A stretch of 64,000 bases of DNA, taken from assembly GCF_014836645.1 (NCBI RefSeq), contig NZ_JACSQM010000009.1, forward strand, positions 1 through 64,000, in the 5' to 3' direction. This DNA is from Fictibacillus norfolkensis. GTDB lineage: Bacteria; Bacillota; Bacilli; Bacillales; Fictibacillaceae. Under the pieces are notes generated by a model, which saw nothing but the letters and a program-made list of their open reading frames with translations, made no database searches and was not told the DNA's origin. Numbering within the stretch: position 1 is the stretch's first letter; every line of letters starts with the position of its first letter. A program made the position numbers and the translations under genes. Below are positions 28,344-37,954 of this stretch, in pieces.

Positions 28344-28958
28344 GTGAATACACTTTTCTTAGTATCTTTTTTAGTGAGTTCAATTGTGACAGGTGCGAAC
28401 TCAAGCGAAATGGCCTTAAATCGGACGAGCAATGAAGTAACGCAGAATGAAGAGGAAACACAAAGCTTTTCTGAGCCGATCAATACGGAAGAACAGCAAG
28501 ATGCTGTTTTGAAATTTATCAATGTGGACGTGGCAGCAGTATCTACCTTTGAAGTACAAGCCTTTGATTCTTTAGCTAGCGTTTCAGGCGGAAATTATAC
28601 CGACGACGAGACGATGTATTTGGAGTTAGTGGAAAATACGATTCCTGCTTATGAAAAAGCAGTAACCCAAGCGAAGATCATCGATGTTCAAGGAAAAGAA
28701 TTAGTAGGAATGAAGAAGCAAATCGTAAAAGCTACCGAAACATTTTACGAAGGCATAATTTTGCAAAGACAAGCGTTAGAACAACAAGATGAAAATCTGA
28801 TGACACAGTCTAATCTAAAATTAGAAGAATACTTCCAATTGGTAGACGCTTATCACGCAGAGATGGAATTATTGAGCAAAAAATACGACATCGAATATAA
28901 AGACGCTCCAAGTAATTCTGAGCAACTGGAACAAACAGAAGAAGGAGATTTCTTGTAA
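28344..28958 (+). CDS. Predicted secreted protein of unknown function
   Basis: A 204-residue protein. The N-terminus MNTLFLVSFLVSSIVTGANSS looks like a short signal peptide or anchor with few positive charges and no lipobox cysteine. The rest is acidic and helix-rich, with heptad-like stretches (YEKAVTQAKIIDVQGKELV, QRQALEQQDENLM) that suggest a coiled coil or four-helix bundle, and a Glu/Gln-rich tail. It starts with GTG after AAGGAGCTGACAG. I do not recognise the family. Confidence 0.7.
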   Translation: MNTLFLVSFLVSSIVTGANSSEMALNRTSNEVTQNEEETQSFSEPINTEEQQDAVLKFINVDVAAVSTFEVQAFDSLASVSGGNYTDDETMYLELVENTIPAYEKAVTQAKIIDVQGKELVGMKKQIVKATETFYEGIILQRQALEQQDENLMTQSNLKLEEYFQLVDAYHAEMELLSKKYDIEYKDAPSNSEQLEQTEEGDFL

Positions 28959-29015
28959 ATGCCTAGTGAAATGGCTAGTACTAAAACATAGACACCCCCA
29001 AGACATCATTGATTA

Positions 29016-29269
29016 GTTGATTGGAGCGTAAGGTGAGAGACTCCTGGGGAATCAGCGGGACATTTCGAAGAGTGCAAGTGGCTAGTTCAGCCCCGACAAG
29101 CAAAAGGTGAATGGGTTGGAAGGCGCACTTTGCCTTCTTAGCCATTTAACTTTTGACCTCGAGGGGCTAGCCACTGTAACAAGCCAGGTGAGACTCTTAA
29201 CAGCGCAGAGCGCTAAGAGGCTCACCGCACGCCCCCCGGAAAGCGAGCATCCTGGAGCGCAAAGCAACC
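29016..29269 (+). repeat. GTTGATT palindromic repeat, copy C, with nested insert
   Basis: A 254-bp element. The outer parts match the standard element (GTTGATTGGAGCG...GACTCCTG and GGTGAGACTCTTAA...CGGAAAGCGAGC). Between about 29074 and 29184 is an insert that is itself an inverted repeat (AGTGGCTAGTTCAGCCCCGA facing GAGGGGCTAGCCACT). Part of the insert (GTTCAGCCCCGACAAGCAAA) recurs reversed at 47.19 kb. Confidence 0.8.
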
Positions 29270-29293
29270 TCTTTCAAATCTTCTAGACATAAC

Positions 29294-29334
29294 AAAAAAA
29301 GTAGCTACCCTGCAAAACGGATAGCTACTTTTTC
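29294..29334 (-). terminator. Terminator of the carboxymuconolactone decarboxylase-like gene
   Basis: AAAAAAAGTAGCTA / TAGCTACTTTTTC hairpin; likely works in both directions. Confidence 0.8.
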
Positions 29335-29751
29335 TTAATGTGCCTGTGATTCACTCACTTCTTCATCGCGCATGGAAAAAACTTTCTTCGCAACCGTTAA
29401 CGCGTTCAGCACACGTGGAAATCCAGTATACGGAATTAAGTGCGTAATGCTTTCCACAATCTCTTCCTTCGTTAGTCCTGCCGTCAGCCCTGTATTGATA
29501 TGCAGCTCCAATTGTGGCTCCGTTCCTTGTGTCACAAGAGAAGAGATCGTTACAAGCGCTCGTTGCTTGTTCGTCAGTCCTGCTCTTGAATAGATCTCGC
29601 CGTACGCGAATTCAATAATGTATTTTCCTACATCTGGCGCGATATCTTGCAGGTCATCCGAGATTTTTAAGTGCGTTGAGATGTCTTTGTTATCCGTTAA
29701 CGTATACTCCATTAACTTATCTAGTCCATTTTGATAACGATCTTTTTCCAT
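29335..29751 (-). CDS. Carboxymuconolactone decarboxylase family protein
   Basis: A 138-residue all-helical protein of the CMD/AhpD-like superfamily. The core YGEIYSRAGLTNKQRALVTIS and the HINTGLTAGLTKEEIVESITHLIPYTGFPR stretch match the gamma-carboxymuconolactone decarboxylase type, which lacks the CxxC of AhpD. Length and lack of cysteines point to a decarboxylase-like or unknown role, not to a peroxidase. RBS AGGAGGC before ATG. It is upstream of and convergent with the secreted protein gene, and divergent from no close partner. Confidence 0.87.
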   Translation of the reverse strand: MEKDRYQNGLDKLMEYTLTDNKDISTHLKISDDLQDIAPDVGKYIIEFAYGEIYSRAGLTNKQRALVTISSLVTQGTEPQLELHINTGLTAGLTKEEIVESITHLIPYTGFPRVLNALTVAKKVFSMRDEEVSESQAH

Positions 29752-29852
29752 GAGTAGTGCCTCCTATAATTTGTATAGGAATTACTTTATCTCTACTCAA
29801 TCTATTCGTAAAATACATATAATTCATATAAGTCATGCATTTTAGTTATATA

Positions 29853-30734
29853 TCATTCGCTAAATGGTGAAAGCATATTAATAAATTCTCGAGTCGCATA
29901 CGTAACGTATTTATCTTTCTTTTTTATAATACCTAGCTTATAAGGCAGGGAGGGATCAACGATCGGAATGGCTTTAATCAAATTTTGATCTACCTTTTTT
30001 GCAATCGATTCTGGAAAGATGGAAACCCCCAAGTTCTCCCCGATCATACCGCTGATAAAGTCCCATTGTGAGCTTTCATAGGAAATCTTCGGATGAAAGC
30101 CAGCTGTAATACATTCTTCGATAACACGATCATGCAGGGTGAAGCCTTCTTTGAAGATAATAAAAGATTCATTCTCCAATTCTTTCATCGTTACTTTTTC
30201 TCTATCAGCGAGCGGATGAGAGTGATGAACAAACAACATGAGCTGTTCGGTTAAGAAAGAAACGATCTCAAGTTTATCTTCATTTAAGGGCATTACGACA
30301 ACCCCTAGATCTAAGAGACCGTCATTCACTTCTTGCTGCACACGGTTTGCGCCATGTTCCACGAGCTGAATCTGTATTTCAGGGTATGAAGCTTTGAATT
30401 TCTTGATGATTTTAGGGAAAAATAAGAAGCCGATAAGAGGTGGGATTCCAATTTTGATTTTCCCTTTTTTTAAGTTCATTAAGTCGTAAAGGTTCGATGA
30501 AAGATTGTCCAAAGACTCTAGAATCATCTTGCTTTGTTCAAAAACGATCTCGCCGGCTTCTGTTAGTTCAATTTGTCTAGAAGAGCGATCGATCAATTCC
30601 ATCTCGAGTTCGTCTTCTAAACTTTTTACCATTTTACTAAGACTAGGCTGAGATAAATGCAGTACGGTTGAAGCTTTCGTGAAGCTTTTATGTTTGGCTA
30701 CAGCGTGAAAATAGGTCAATTGTCGAATATCCAT
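29853..30734 (-). CDS. LysR-family regulator
   Basis: A LysR-type activator or repressor of 293 aa. The N-terminal winged helix (1-60) reads MDIRQLTYFHAVAKHKSFTK and HLSQPSLSKMVKSLEDELEM; the rest is the periplasmic-binding-like effector domain. It is divergent from the GntP-type transporter and 3-hydroxybutyrate dehydrogenase genes, 167 bp apart, the usual arrangement for a LysR protein and its target. Control of that operon is therefore likely, with a hydroxyacid as possible effector. Confidence 0.9.
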   Translation of the reverse strand: MDIRQLTYFHAVAKHKSFTKASTVLHLSQPSLSKMVKSLEDELEMELIDRSSRQIELTEAGEIVFEQSKMILESLDNLSSNLYDLMNLKKGKIKIGIPPLIGFLFFPKIIKKFKASYPEIQIQLVEHGANRVQQEVNDGLLDLGVVVMPLNEDKLEIVSFLTEQLMLFVHHSHPLADREKVTMKELENESFIIFKEGFTLHDRVIEECITAGFHPKISYESSQWDFISGMIGENLGVSIFPESIAKKVDQNLIKAIPIVDPSLPYKLGIIKKKDKYVTYATREFINMLSPFSE

Positions 30735-30901
30735 ATGGAGAACTCCATTCTATAACTTTTGTGCATACTATCTATAGTTATAATTCATTTTACTTAATAA
30801 ATACACAGGAGTAAAATGTCCTTCGTGCAATAAAAACTTTTGAAAAGTAAGTGCTAATAGATGAAAGCGCACTCTTTCTATATAAAAAAGGAGGAAAGAT
30901 T

Positions 30902-32188
30902 TTGATTAGTATCATAATAGGTCTGGCTCTACTCATGTTTTTTGCCTACCTGGGCTGGTCGATCATCTGGGTCGCTCCAATTGTAGCGGGTATCGTTGCT
31001 CTAATGAGTGGATTAGACTTGATGGACGCGTATACCAATACGTATATGACTGGCTTTGTAGATTTCGCAAAAGCTTGGTTTCCGATCTTCTTATTAGGAG
31101 CGGTACTCGGTAAGTTGATGGAAGACACGGGAGCTGCTAAATCGGTTGCGATTCAGTTTACAAAGTTTATAGGTGAGAAACGAGCGATTCTCGGAGTTTT
31201 GGTAGCATCAGCTGTCTTAACTTACGGTGGCGTAAGTTTGTTTGTCGTCGTGTTCGCGATCTATCCGATCGCATTGGCATTGTTTAAAAAAGCCGATATC
31301 TCTAGAAGATTGATCGCACCTACGATTGTTCTTGGGGCATTCACCTTTACGATGACTGCTGTACCAGGAACACCACAGATTCAAAACTTAATACCGATGA
31401 ACACGTTTAAGACAACCCCTATGGCGGGTACCATTATCGGTATTGTAGCTACGCTGATCATGGCAGTTGGCGGCTATTTCTGGCTGAAGTTCAGAGAGAA
31501 CCGTTTAACAGCAGCTGGTGAAAAGTATACCGAACCAAATAAATCAAAAGAGAATGAAGATGAAGATGAGGAGAACCTTCCAAACTGGATTCTATCATTA
31601 GTCCCTTTAATCGTTGTTGTTATTTTACTTAATTTCTTAAAAATCGCTCCAATTCCTTCGTTGTTAGCTGGAATTCTAGCTATTCTTCTTATCAATATCA
31701 AGCAATACAAAACGTTCATCCCTTCTATGAACGAAGGTGCTAAAGGTTCTGTAATGGCAATCATCAATACGAGTGCTGCAGTTGGATTCGGTGCGGTTGT
31801 AACGAGTGTACCGGACTTCGACAATATCACAGATATGCTTTTAGGAATCTCTAGCAACCCGCTCGTATCTGAATCACTAGTCGTACAGCTTTTAGCGATG
31901 ATCACAGGTTCAGCATCAGGTGGTATGGGAATCGCATTACAAGCTCTTGGCGGAACGTACTATGATTTGTCTCAGTCAACAGGCATGAGTCCTGAGGCGT
32001 TCCATAGAATGGCATCCATTGCGTCTGGAGCATCGATCCTGCCTCATAATGGAGCACTGTTAACGCTTCTTGCGGTAACACAGTTATCTCATAAGGAAAC
32101 GTACAAAGATGTATTTGTTGTCGCTTTAATCATCCCTACCATTGCCGTAATTGTTGGAATCATTATGGCAAGCATGGGAATTATATAA
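30902..32188 (+). CDS. GntP-family transporter (YxjC-like)
   Basis: A membrane permease of 428 aa with about twelve helices of the GntP/citrate-type family. Seen are GMSPEAFHRMASIASGASI and LPHNGALLTLL near the C-terminus, and a central acidic loop (NKSKENEDEDEENLP). It starts with TTG 30902, 7 bases after AAAGGAGG. In Bacillus subtilis a similar protein, YxjC, is next to 3-hydroxybutyrate dehydrogenase and ketone-body CoA-transferase genes. Here too the dehydrogenase follows 24 bases on, so uptake of 3-hydroxybutyrate is likely. Confidence 0.87.
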   Translation: MISIIIGLALLMFFAYLGWSIIWVAPIVAGIVALMSGLDLMDAYTNTYMTGFVDFAKAWFPIFLLGAVLGKLMEDTGAAKSVAIQFTKFIGEKRAILGVLVASAVLTYGGVSLFVVVFAIYPIALALFKKADISRRLIAPTIVLGAFTFTMTAVPGTPQIQNLIPMNTFKTTPMAGTIIGIVATLIMAVGGYFWLKFRENRLTAAGEKYTEPNKSKENEDEDEENLPNWILSLVPLIVVVILLNFLKIAPIPSLLAGILAILLINIKQYKTFIPSMNEGAKGSVMAIINTSAAVGFGAVVTSVPDFDNITDMLLGISSNPLVSESLVVQLLAMITGSASGGMGIALQALGGTYYDLSQSTGMSPEAFHRMASIASGASILPHNGALLTLLAVTQLSHKETYKDVFVVALIIPTIAVIVGIIMASMGII

Positions 32189-32212
32189 AAACTTTTTAGG
32201 AGTGAGTATAGT

Positions 32213-32989
32213 ATGGTAGAAAATAAAGTAGTCGTTATTACAGGTTCTGCAAGTGGTATCGGATTTGAAATCGGAAAAACATTCGCTCAAAACGGAAGCA
32301 AAGTAGTCTTAACAGACCTTAATGAAGAAGGCGTTAAAAAGGCTGCAGAAGAATTAAAGAGTCTTGGACTTGAAGCGATCGGCCTGAAAGCGGACGTTAC
32401 AAGTGAAGAAGACATCAAGAGCATGATCGAAACAGCACACAAAGAGTATGGCCGTGTTGACGTTTTGATCAACAACGCTGGTCTTCAGCACGTTTCACCG
32501 ATCGAAGAGTTTCCAACAGCTAAGTTCGAACTTATGATCAAAATCATGCTAACAGCACCATTCATCGCAACGAAGCATGTAATGCCGATCATGAAGCAAC
32601 AAGGTTTCGGCCGTATCATCAACATCTCATCCATCAATGGTTTGATCGGATTCGCTGGAAAAGCAGCCTACAATAGTGCTAAGCACGGAGTAATCGGTCT
32701 TACAAAGGTTGCTGCACTTGAATCAGCAGCAGAAGGTGTTACGGTAAACGCACTTTGCCCAGGTTACGTGGACACACCGCTTGTTCGTGGTCAGATGGAA
32801 GATTTAGCGAAAACAAGAAACGTTTCATTAGATAAAGTGCTTGAAGAAGTTATCTATCCACTAGTTCCTCAAAAACGTCTTATGGAAGTTAGTGAGATCG
32901 CAGACTATGCGATGTTCCTATCAAGCGACAAAGCGAAAAGTGTAACTGGACAAGCAATCGTAATCGATGGCGGTTATACAGCTCAATAA
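32213..32989 (+). CDS. 3-hydroxybutyrate dehydrogenase (SDR)
   Basis: A cytoplasmic NAD-dependent short-chain dehydrogenase of 258 aa, oxidising (R)-3-hydroxybutyrate to acetoacetate. The Rossmann glycine motif TGSASGIG, NNAG, the catalytic S-Y-K (NISSINGL, AAYNSAKHG) and the LCPGYVDTPLVRGQ loop are all as in bacterial 3-HB dehydrogenases, with H and Q residues (LQHVSPIEEF, Q at 94 region) for carboxylate binding. It lies in an operon with the GntP-type transporter and is followed by a terminator. Confidence 0.93.
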   Translation: MVENKVVVITGSASGIGFEIGKTFAQNGSKVVLTDLNEEGVKKAAEELKSLGLEAIGLKADVTSEEDIKSMIETAHKEYGRVDVLINNAGLQHVSPIEEFPTAKFELMIKIMLTAPFIATKHVMPIMKQQGFGRIINISSINGLIGFAGKAAYNSAKHGVIGLTKVAALESAAEGVTVNALCPGYVDTPLVRGQMEDLAKTRNVSLDKVLEEVIYPLVPQKRLMEVSEIADYAMFLSSDKAKSVTGQAIVIDGGYTAQ

Positions 32990-33004
32990 TTTTTAGTTTT
33001 GATG

Positions 33005-33036
33005 AACCTCAGCCATGTATTTTGGCTGGGGTTTTC
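33005..33036 (+). terminator. Terminator after 3-hydroxybutyrate dehydrogenase
   Basis: AACCTCAGCC / GGCTGGGGTT stem, TTTT tail. Confidence 0.8.
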
Positions 33037-33124
33037 ATTTTGTGTATAAAGTGGAGTGGGAGGCGGCTGTTGTTTTGCTAGGGGTGAGGGTATATGCAGA
33101 GGTGGTACTAGTCGAACGTTGTCG

Positions 33125-33246
33125 ACTCGCCGATATATGAGGAAAACTCGCGGGATTATGGGCAAAACTCGCCGGATTAATTCAAAAATTTCAGGGATTA
33201 TGGCTGGGATTTCCGGAATTATCTTGGTGAATACCCCTTGTGGTAT
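33125..33246. repeat. 21-bp phrase array 2 (word ACTCGCNGGATTA) with terminal hairpin
   Basis: Five units. ACTCGC starts at 33125 and 33146, and GGATTA cores at 33153, 33174 and 33195 with GGAATTA at 33215 (spacing 21, 21, 20). The units end 16 bases before a hairpin ATACC-CCTTGT-GGTAT at 33231-33246. Upstream GAGGGTATATG (about 33087) could pair with ATACCCC. It lies between two terminators, so it is either silent or its own transcript. The rest of this 478-bp gap has GCCACAAA twice (33266, 33309) and no gene. Confidence 0.78.
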
Positions 33247-33345
33247 CAACTGAAATCACCTATGAGCCACAAAAAACATCATTTTTACCTTCAAGTATTG
33301 AACTATGTGCCACAAAGATCACTCGAGATAGTAAACAAAGAAAAG

Positions 33346-33381
33346 ACCGACTAAAATCACCATTTTTTAGTCGGTTTTTGT
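33346..33381. terminator. Terminator downstream of phrase array 2
   Basis: ACCGACTAAAA / TTTTAGTCGGT hairpin with TTTTT on the plus side. It may end a transcript through array 2. Confidence 0.8.
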
Positions 33382-33467
33382 ACTTTTTTTATTCATTTGA
33401 CGTGTTGTAAGGAAAGCAAGCATCCAGAAGCGTAACCTAACTCTCCCACGAGCTTCAATATCATACT

Positions 33468-35414
33468 CTAAAGTGCTTCCCTAACCACTTTCTTATAATA
33501 AAGAACAGACAGCACCCCAAAGATTGAATAGAGGATCGTATACACGACCATGACGATGTTCATTGGTGTCCAGAGTTCAGCTCCGAACAGGAACCAGCCA
33601 GATTGTACGGCGAAATAGCTGTGAAGCAAGCCGACCAACAGTGGAATTCCAAAATTAAAGAGCTGCTTATACTGAATGCCCTTCAACAGATCACTCTGGG
33701 TGTAACCTAGTTTTCGCAAAATCATATAGTTCGGCTTTTCACTTTCTCCCTCGTCCATCTGTTTGAAGTAGAGGATGCACCCTGAGGTGACGAGGAAAGT
33801 TAGTCCGAGGAAACCTACGATAAACATCATGAGTCCCATGTTTTTCTTTTGATTCGTGCTGATCTCATGACGAGATTCGTTGTATAGCTTTTTATACGTT
33901 TCGGTTGATTTAAACAGTTTATCTGCCTCTTCCAGTTGTTCTTTATTTTTAATGTCGATCCCAATATAGAGGCTGGATTCTTTTTGGACCTTAGGATCGA
34001 TATCTTTTTTCATCTTCTTAAAAATTGCATCATCAACGATTGCGGTTGGAACACCTCCGGCTGTGAAATACCAGGAGACGGGATAATCATCTTCTAAGCC
34101 TGCATAACGTTGAGTGAGCGTTTCTGTCTTTCCTTTGATCTTAATAGAACCAGAGCTCTTTAATGGCATAAATTTTTGAAGCAGGTCGTCATAGCCGGTA
34201 AAGACCACTTCATCCGGTGAAACGTCCATGCCGGATATTGACTTTTCGCTAACTAAAGGGAGCGCCATCGCTTTTGGATCGATTACGAGTTCTTCTAAGC
34301 TTCGATCAATAAGCTGCGATGCGTTAACTGTCACCTGGATCACTTCAATCGATTTTTCCGAATATGGAATATTGTTCTTCTCTAAAGCAGCTTGAAACGT
34401 ATCTGCTGACTCTCTATCGATGATTGAAAAGTCATGTGGAACGTTATTTTCAGCTGTTTTCTCTGCAGAATAATACGAGATGTATGCAAGGCACAACAAA
34501 GCGATTGAGAGCGCTGAGACGGTTGTAATGATCATAAGCAGAAGTGCGTTCGACTTCATGCGGAACATAACGGATGCGAGTGACATCACTTCGTTAATGG
34601 AAAGATATCCACCTTTTCGCTTTCTCACTAGGTTTAGCAGAAAACTAACAGAGCCTTTGTAAAAGAAGTACGTACCTAGAATGACGGCAGCCAAAATGAA
34701 GATCATTGCTCCAAATAATTGAGGCATCGTTGTAAAATCGCCGCCGAACAGTTTGGAAGATACGATGTAACCTGTCGCGATCAGAACAAGACCCACTATT
34801 CCCATCACCATCTCGAAGCGAGATAGTTTTTTCACTGTGATTTCTGTAGAAGAAGTGACACGGAATAGGGATAGGATGGTCTGCCTTTTAATGAATGTAT
34901 AGTTCATGATCATGATCAACAGATAGATGACTGTGAAAACGATAACCGTTTGTACAAGAGCTTGTGGTGAAAACCGTAGTGATGCGATCGAATCAACACC
35001 CGTCGTCTTGAACAAAACGAGAATTATTAATTTTGAGAACGAAAATCCTGCAAAGATTCCGATTAATAGGGATCCAAAGTAGAGAAATAAGTTTTCAATA
35101 GAAAGAATGCGAAAAATCTTACCCTTTGTCATCCCGATTAATTGAAACAAACCGATCTCTTTACTGCGTCGTTTGATAAAGATGTTGTTCGCGTAAAGTA
35201 AAAAGACGGATACGATCACGACCAGCAAGATAGAAGCGGCTCGAATGGCTGCTTCACCTTTTACTGAACCTTCAACAGAATCCATCGATGGGTCATATTG
35301 CAGAGTCACAAAAGCAAAATAAAGGGCAGAACTGAACACTAAAGCAAAAACATATAGATAATAACTTCTTAGGTTTTTCTTTAAATTTCGAAAGATCAAT
35401 TGATTAATGTTCAT
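33468..35414 (-). CDS. Bce-type ABC transporter permease
   Basis: A 648-residue FtsX-like permease with ten helices and a large extracytoplasmic domain between TM7 and TM8 (about residues 310-515), the mark of BceB-type peptide-antibiotic detoxification pumps. It starts [20 protein letters not shown] at ATG 35414 after AGGTGGTG, overlapping the end of the ATPase gene by 11 bases. BceB proteins also act as the sensor for the partner kinase. Specificity (bacitracin, lantibiotic, other) cannot be told from this sequence. Confidence 0.92.
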   Translation of the reverse strand: MNINQLIFRNLKKNLRSYYLYVFALVFSSALYFAFVTLQYDPSMDSVEGSVKGEAAIRAASILLVVIVSVFLLYANNIFIKRRSKEIGLFQLIGMTKGKIFRILSIENLFLYFGSLLIGIFAGFSFSKLIILVLFKTTGVDSIASLRFSPQALVQTVIVFTVIYLLIMIMNYTFIKRQTILSLFRVTSSTEITVKKLSRFEMVMGIVGLVLIATGYIVSSKLFGGDFTTMPQLFGAMIFILAAVILGTYFFYKGSVSFLLNLVRKRKGGYLSINEVMSLASVMFRMKSNALLLMIITTVSALSIALLCLAYISYYSAEKTAENNVPHDFSIIDRESADTFQAALEKNNIPYSEKSIEVIQVTVNASQLIDRSLEELVIDPKAMALPLVSEKSISGMDVSPDEVVFTGYDDLLQKFMPLKSSGSIKIKGKTETLTQRYAGLEDDYPVSWYFTAGGVPTAIVDDAIFKKMKKDIDPKVQKESSLYIGIDIKNKEQLEEADKLFKSTETYKKLYNESRHEISTNQKKNMGLMMFIVGFLGLTFLVTSGCILYFKQMDEGESEKPNYMILRKLGYTQSDLLKGIQYKQLFNFGIPLLVGLLHSYFAVQSGWFLFGAELWTPMNIVMVVYTILYSIFGVLSVLYYKKVVREAL

Positions 35415-36165
35415 GCTGAACACCACCTAAAACACCTTGCGTTTTCATAATATCCTTAAAGAAACTCTGTCGATCCTGTTCTCCTTTCATAAGCTGCGTG
35501 TAGATCTGTCCGTCTTTTATAAAAACCACACGACTGCAGTAGCTTGCTGCAACAGGATCATGCGTCACCATTAAAATTGTCGCTTGTCTGTTCTCGTTAA
35601 GACCGCTTAATTTGTTGAGAAGGTCAGACGCAGACTTGGAATCGAGAGCACCCGTCGGTTCATCCGCGAAGATGATGCTTGGCTCATGAATGAATGCGCG
35701 TGCCGCAGATGTTCGCTGCTTTTGGCCACCTGAGATCTCGTTCGGATATTTATCTTTTATCTCAGAAATACCGAGCTCTGTTGCGACTTGATTAAATTTC
35801 TTTTCAGCTTCTTTTTTCGGTGTTTTGGTGATCGAAAGCGGCAGCAGAATATTTTCTTTAACGGTTAATGTATCTAAAAGGTTGTAATCTTGGAAGATGA
35901 AGCCAAGGTTGTTCTTTCTGAATTCTGCCAGCTGTTTTTCCTTCATAGCTGTCATCTCAAATGAGTTGATTTGAATCGTTCCTTCGCTTACTTGATCGAT
36001 AGAGGATAGAACGTTCAACAATGTCGTTTTACCGGATCCGGATGCTCCCATGATACTGATGAACTCACCTTTTTCAACGGAAAGATCAATGCCTTTTAGG
36101 ACGTGCTGTTTATTATTTTTATTTCCATAGCTCTTATGAAGCTTAACTGCTTTCAATATACTCAT
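35404..36165 (-). CDS. Bce-type ABC transporter ATPase
   Basis: The 253-residue ATPase of the same pump. Walker [10 protein letters not shown], signature ISGGQKQR, Walker [14 protein letters not shown] and the H-loop MVTHD are all there. The family is the LolD/MacB-like type 7 ABC class. ATG 36165 follows AGAGAGGGG. It is separated from the kinase gene by 98 bp with its own TATAAT, so it is probably transcribed from a promoter activated by the adjacent response regulator. Confidence 0.94.
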   Translation of the reverse strand: MSILKAVKLHKSYGNKNNKQHVLKGIDLSVEKGEFISIMGASGSGKTTLLNVLSSIDQVSEGTIQINSFEMTAMKEKQLAEFRKNNLGFIFQDYNLLDTLTVKENILLPLSITKTPKKEAEKKFNQVATELGISEIKDKYPNEISGGQKQRTSAARAFIHEPSIIFADEPTGALDSKSASDLLNKLSGLNENRQATILMVTHDPVAASYCSRVVFIKDGQIYTQLMKGEQDRQSFFKDIMKTQGVLGGVQHEH

Positions 36166-36184
36166 AATCTAATTACCCCTCTCT

Positions 36185-36271
36185 GATAGTTTCATTATAG
36201 AAAGCATTTCAGTCCTTTTCCTTCTTTTCACATAACAAAACAGAAAAGCATGTGACACTTTCGTCACATGC
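36185..36271 (-). promoter_or_regulatory. Probable BceR-type promoter region of the ABC genes
   Basis: On the minus strand a perfect 9-bp palindrome GCATGTGAC / GTCACATGC (36248-36271) spans the kinase stop codon. It can be a terminator (TTTT follows at 36243) and could also be a binding site for the response regulator. A TATAAT lies about 50 bp further downstream, before the ATPase RBS. The dual role is inference. Confidence 0.5.
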
Positions 36272-37268
36272 CCATCGTTTGATCGAACTCATTTCTTTTT
36301 GGGAAAGCGAGTGTAACGGTTGTTCCTTCATTACGCTTTGACTCTACAGAGAGTTGAATATGTAGGGATTCGGCTGCTTTTTTGGCTAAATATAACCCCA
36401 TGCCGGTGGAAGCTTGATCTTGATGGTCTGTTGTTGACGTGAACCCTTTATCAAAGATACGAGGCATATCCTTTGTATCAATTCCTCGACCAAAGTCTTG
36501 AATTCTTAAATAGTTTCTGTCGTTCAAGCTATAGCTGTTAATGATGATTTCTGAAGAATGGCTGTATTTCACAGCATTCGTTAATATCTGACGAACGATG
36601 AAAGCTAGCCATTTTGCATCGCTTAAGACATGATGAACTTGAAGATCGAAATTGAAGCCAATTCCTTTTTGAATGCACCAAGATTGCAGTGTTTTCAGTT
36701 CAGAAAAGAGCAGTGTCTCAAGCTCCGTCCTTTCCATATAAAGATCGTTCTTAATAAAAGGAATCCTCTTTTGATGGAGCTGCTGATCAAGCAGAAGGTG
36801 GATACGAAGCCACTCGTAGGTCAGATCTCCTTTTAGTGGCGTATCGTCCATCCGCTGAATCATCAGATGCATGGCCGTTAGAGGCGTCTTAACCTCATGG
36901 ATCCAGGCTAGGAGATCGTCCTTTTCCTGTTCGATCAATAAACGGTTCTCAGAAGCGGTTTGTTTTAAATGCTTCGTTTGTTCGATGATGCTGTTTTCAA
37001 CGATTTTCTCAAAAGGCGAAGAAGGTGATGACATATTAGAAAGGTCAAAATCATTTTCCCTTTCCTCGAGCTGGTTGAAGAAGGCTGTTTCTTTTTGATA
37101 CCGAGAAAAAAGAAAGATAACAAAGACGATTAATGAGATGAACACGATATAGCCAACAGCAGAAAGAGGAATCGATGAATCGAGATAGGCGATCAAGAGG
37201 AAGATGATCTGCTGTAATAAAAAGAGAAAAATCCAACTGACGCGTTCGATTAAAAAGCGTTTAATCAT
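36264..37268 (-). CDS. BceS-type intramembrane-sensing histidine kinase
   Basis: A 334-residue kinase with two close N-terminal helices (about 12-28 and 35-55) and almost no extracytoplasmic loop, the mark of intramembrane-sensing kinases which read the state of the BceAB transporter. The phospho-accepting H124 is in WIHEVKTPL; the ATPase part has TNAVKYSHSS, DFGRGIDTKD and STGMGLYLA. It overlaps the response-regulator gene by 4 bases. Confidence 0.93.
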   Translation of the reverse strand: MIKRFLIERVSWIFLFLLQQIIFLLIAYLDSSIPLSAVGYIVFISLIVFVIFLFSRYQKETAFFNQLEERENDFDLSNMSSPSSPFEKIVENSIIEQTKHLKQTASENRLLIEQEKDDLLAWIHEVKTPLTAMHLMIQRMDDTPLKGDLTYEWLRIHLLLDQQLHQKRIPFIKNDLYMERTELETLLFSELKTLQSWCIQKGIGFNFDLQVHHVLSDAKWLAFIVRQILTNAVKYSHSSEIIINSYSLNDRNYLRIQDFGRGIDTKDMPRIFDKGFTSTTDHQDQASTGMGLYLAKKAAESLHIQLSVESKRNEGTTVTLAFPKRNEFDQTMGM

Positions 37269-37954
37269 ACAGAATCCTCTTCTATTGCACGATAGCCTTG
37301 TCCTACTTTCGTCTCGATAAATTGCCCGAGTTCGATTTCCTCTAGACGTTTTCTTAAACGATTCACATTCACGGTGAGGGTATTGTCACTAATGAACTTT
37401 TTATCGTCCCATAAGCTGTTGATGAGATTGTCGCGACTAACAATTTTATTCTTTTGCTCGATCAGAAGTTTAAGAATAAACACTTCATTCTTAGTCAGTT
37501 CAACGGAACCTTTCTCGTTTGTTACGGTATTCTTTTCATAATCAATTTGAGCGCCGCACCACGTTTTAAGGCTAACAGTGTCTGTATTATAATTATAAAC
37601 ACGCCTGAGAATCGCATGAATCTTTGCGATCAAGACTTCAAAATGAAACGGTTTTTGGACAAAGTCGTCTGCACCAAGCTGCATGGATAAGACCATATCG
37701 CTCGGATGATCACGCGAAGATAAAAAGATGATCGGCACATTAGAATGCGATCGAATGTTACGACACCAATGAAAGCCATCGAACTTCGGCAGCTGTATAT
37801 CGATGACAACAAGGTCAGGTTTAATTTCTGTAAACTCCTGCATCACCCGTCCAAAGTCAGTAATACCATATACCTCATACGACCATTGAGACAATCGTTC
37901 CTTGATCTCGCTGAATAGCGTCAAATCATCTTCAATAAGCAAAATTTTAAACAT
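37265..37954 (-). CDS. BceR-type response regulator
   Basis: A 229-residue OmpR-class regulator. The receiver has IEDD near the start, D52 in VIDIQLPKFDG and K in VQKPF; the C-terminal winged helix has LTKNEVFILKLL and TLTVNVNRLRKRLEE. It is the first gene of the unit regulator-kinase-ATPase-permease, which runs through 33468. It probably induces the ABC genes on peptide-antibiotic stress. Confidence 0.94.
   Translation of the reverse strand: MFKILLIEDDLTLFSEIKERLSQWSYEVYGITDFGRVMQEFTEIKPDLVVIDIQLPKFDGFHWCRNIRSHSNVPIIFLSSRDHPSDMVLSMQLGADDFVQKPFHFEVLIAKIHAILRRVYNYNTDTVSLKTWCGAQIDYEKNTVTNEKGSVELTKNEVFILKLLIEQKNKIVSRDNLINSLWDDKKFISDNTLTVNVNRLRKRLEEIELGQFIETKVGQGYRAIEEDSV

Noticed and set aside
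33099..33120. T-box-like GGTGGTAC sequence
   Set aside because: There is no specifier stem, terminator pairing or downstream synthetase gene; the match is too short.
33056..33253. A 65-residue open frame over phrase array 2 (RKTRGIMGKTRRIN...)
   Set aside because: It comes from the 21-bp (seven-codon) period and has no RBS; filler bases show no coding constraint.
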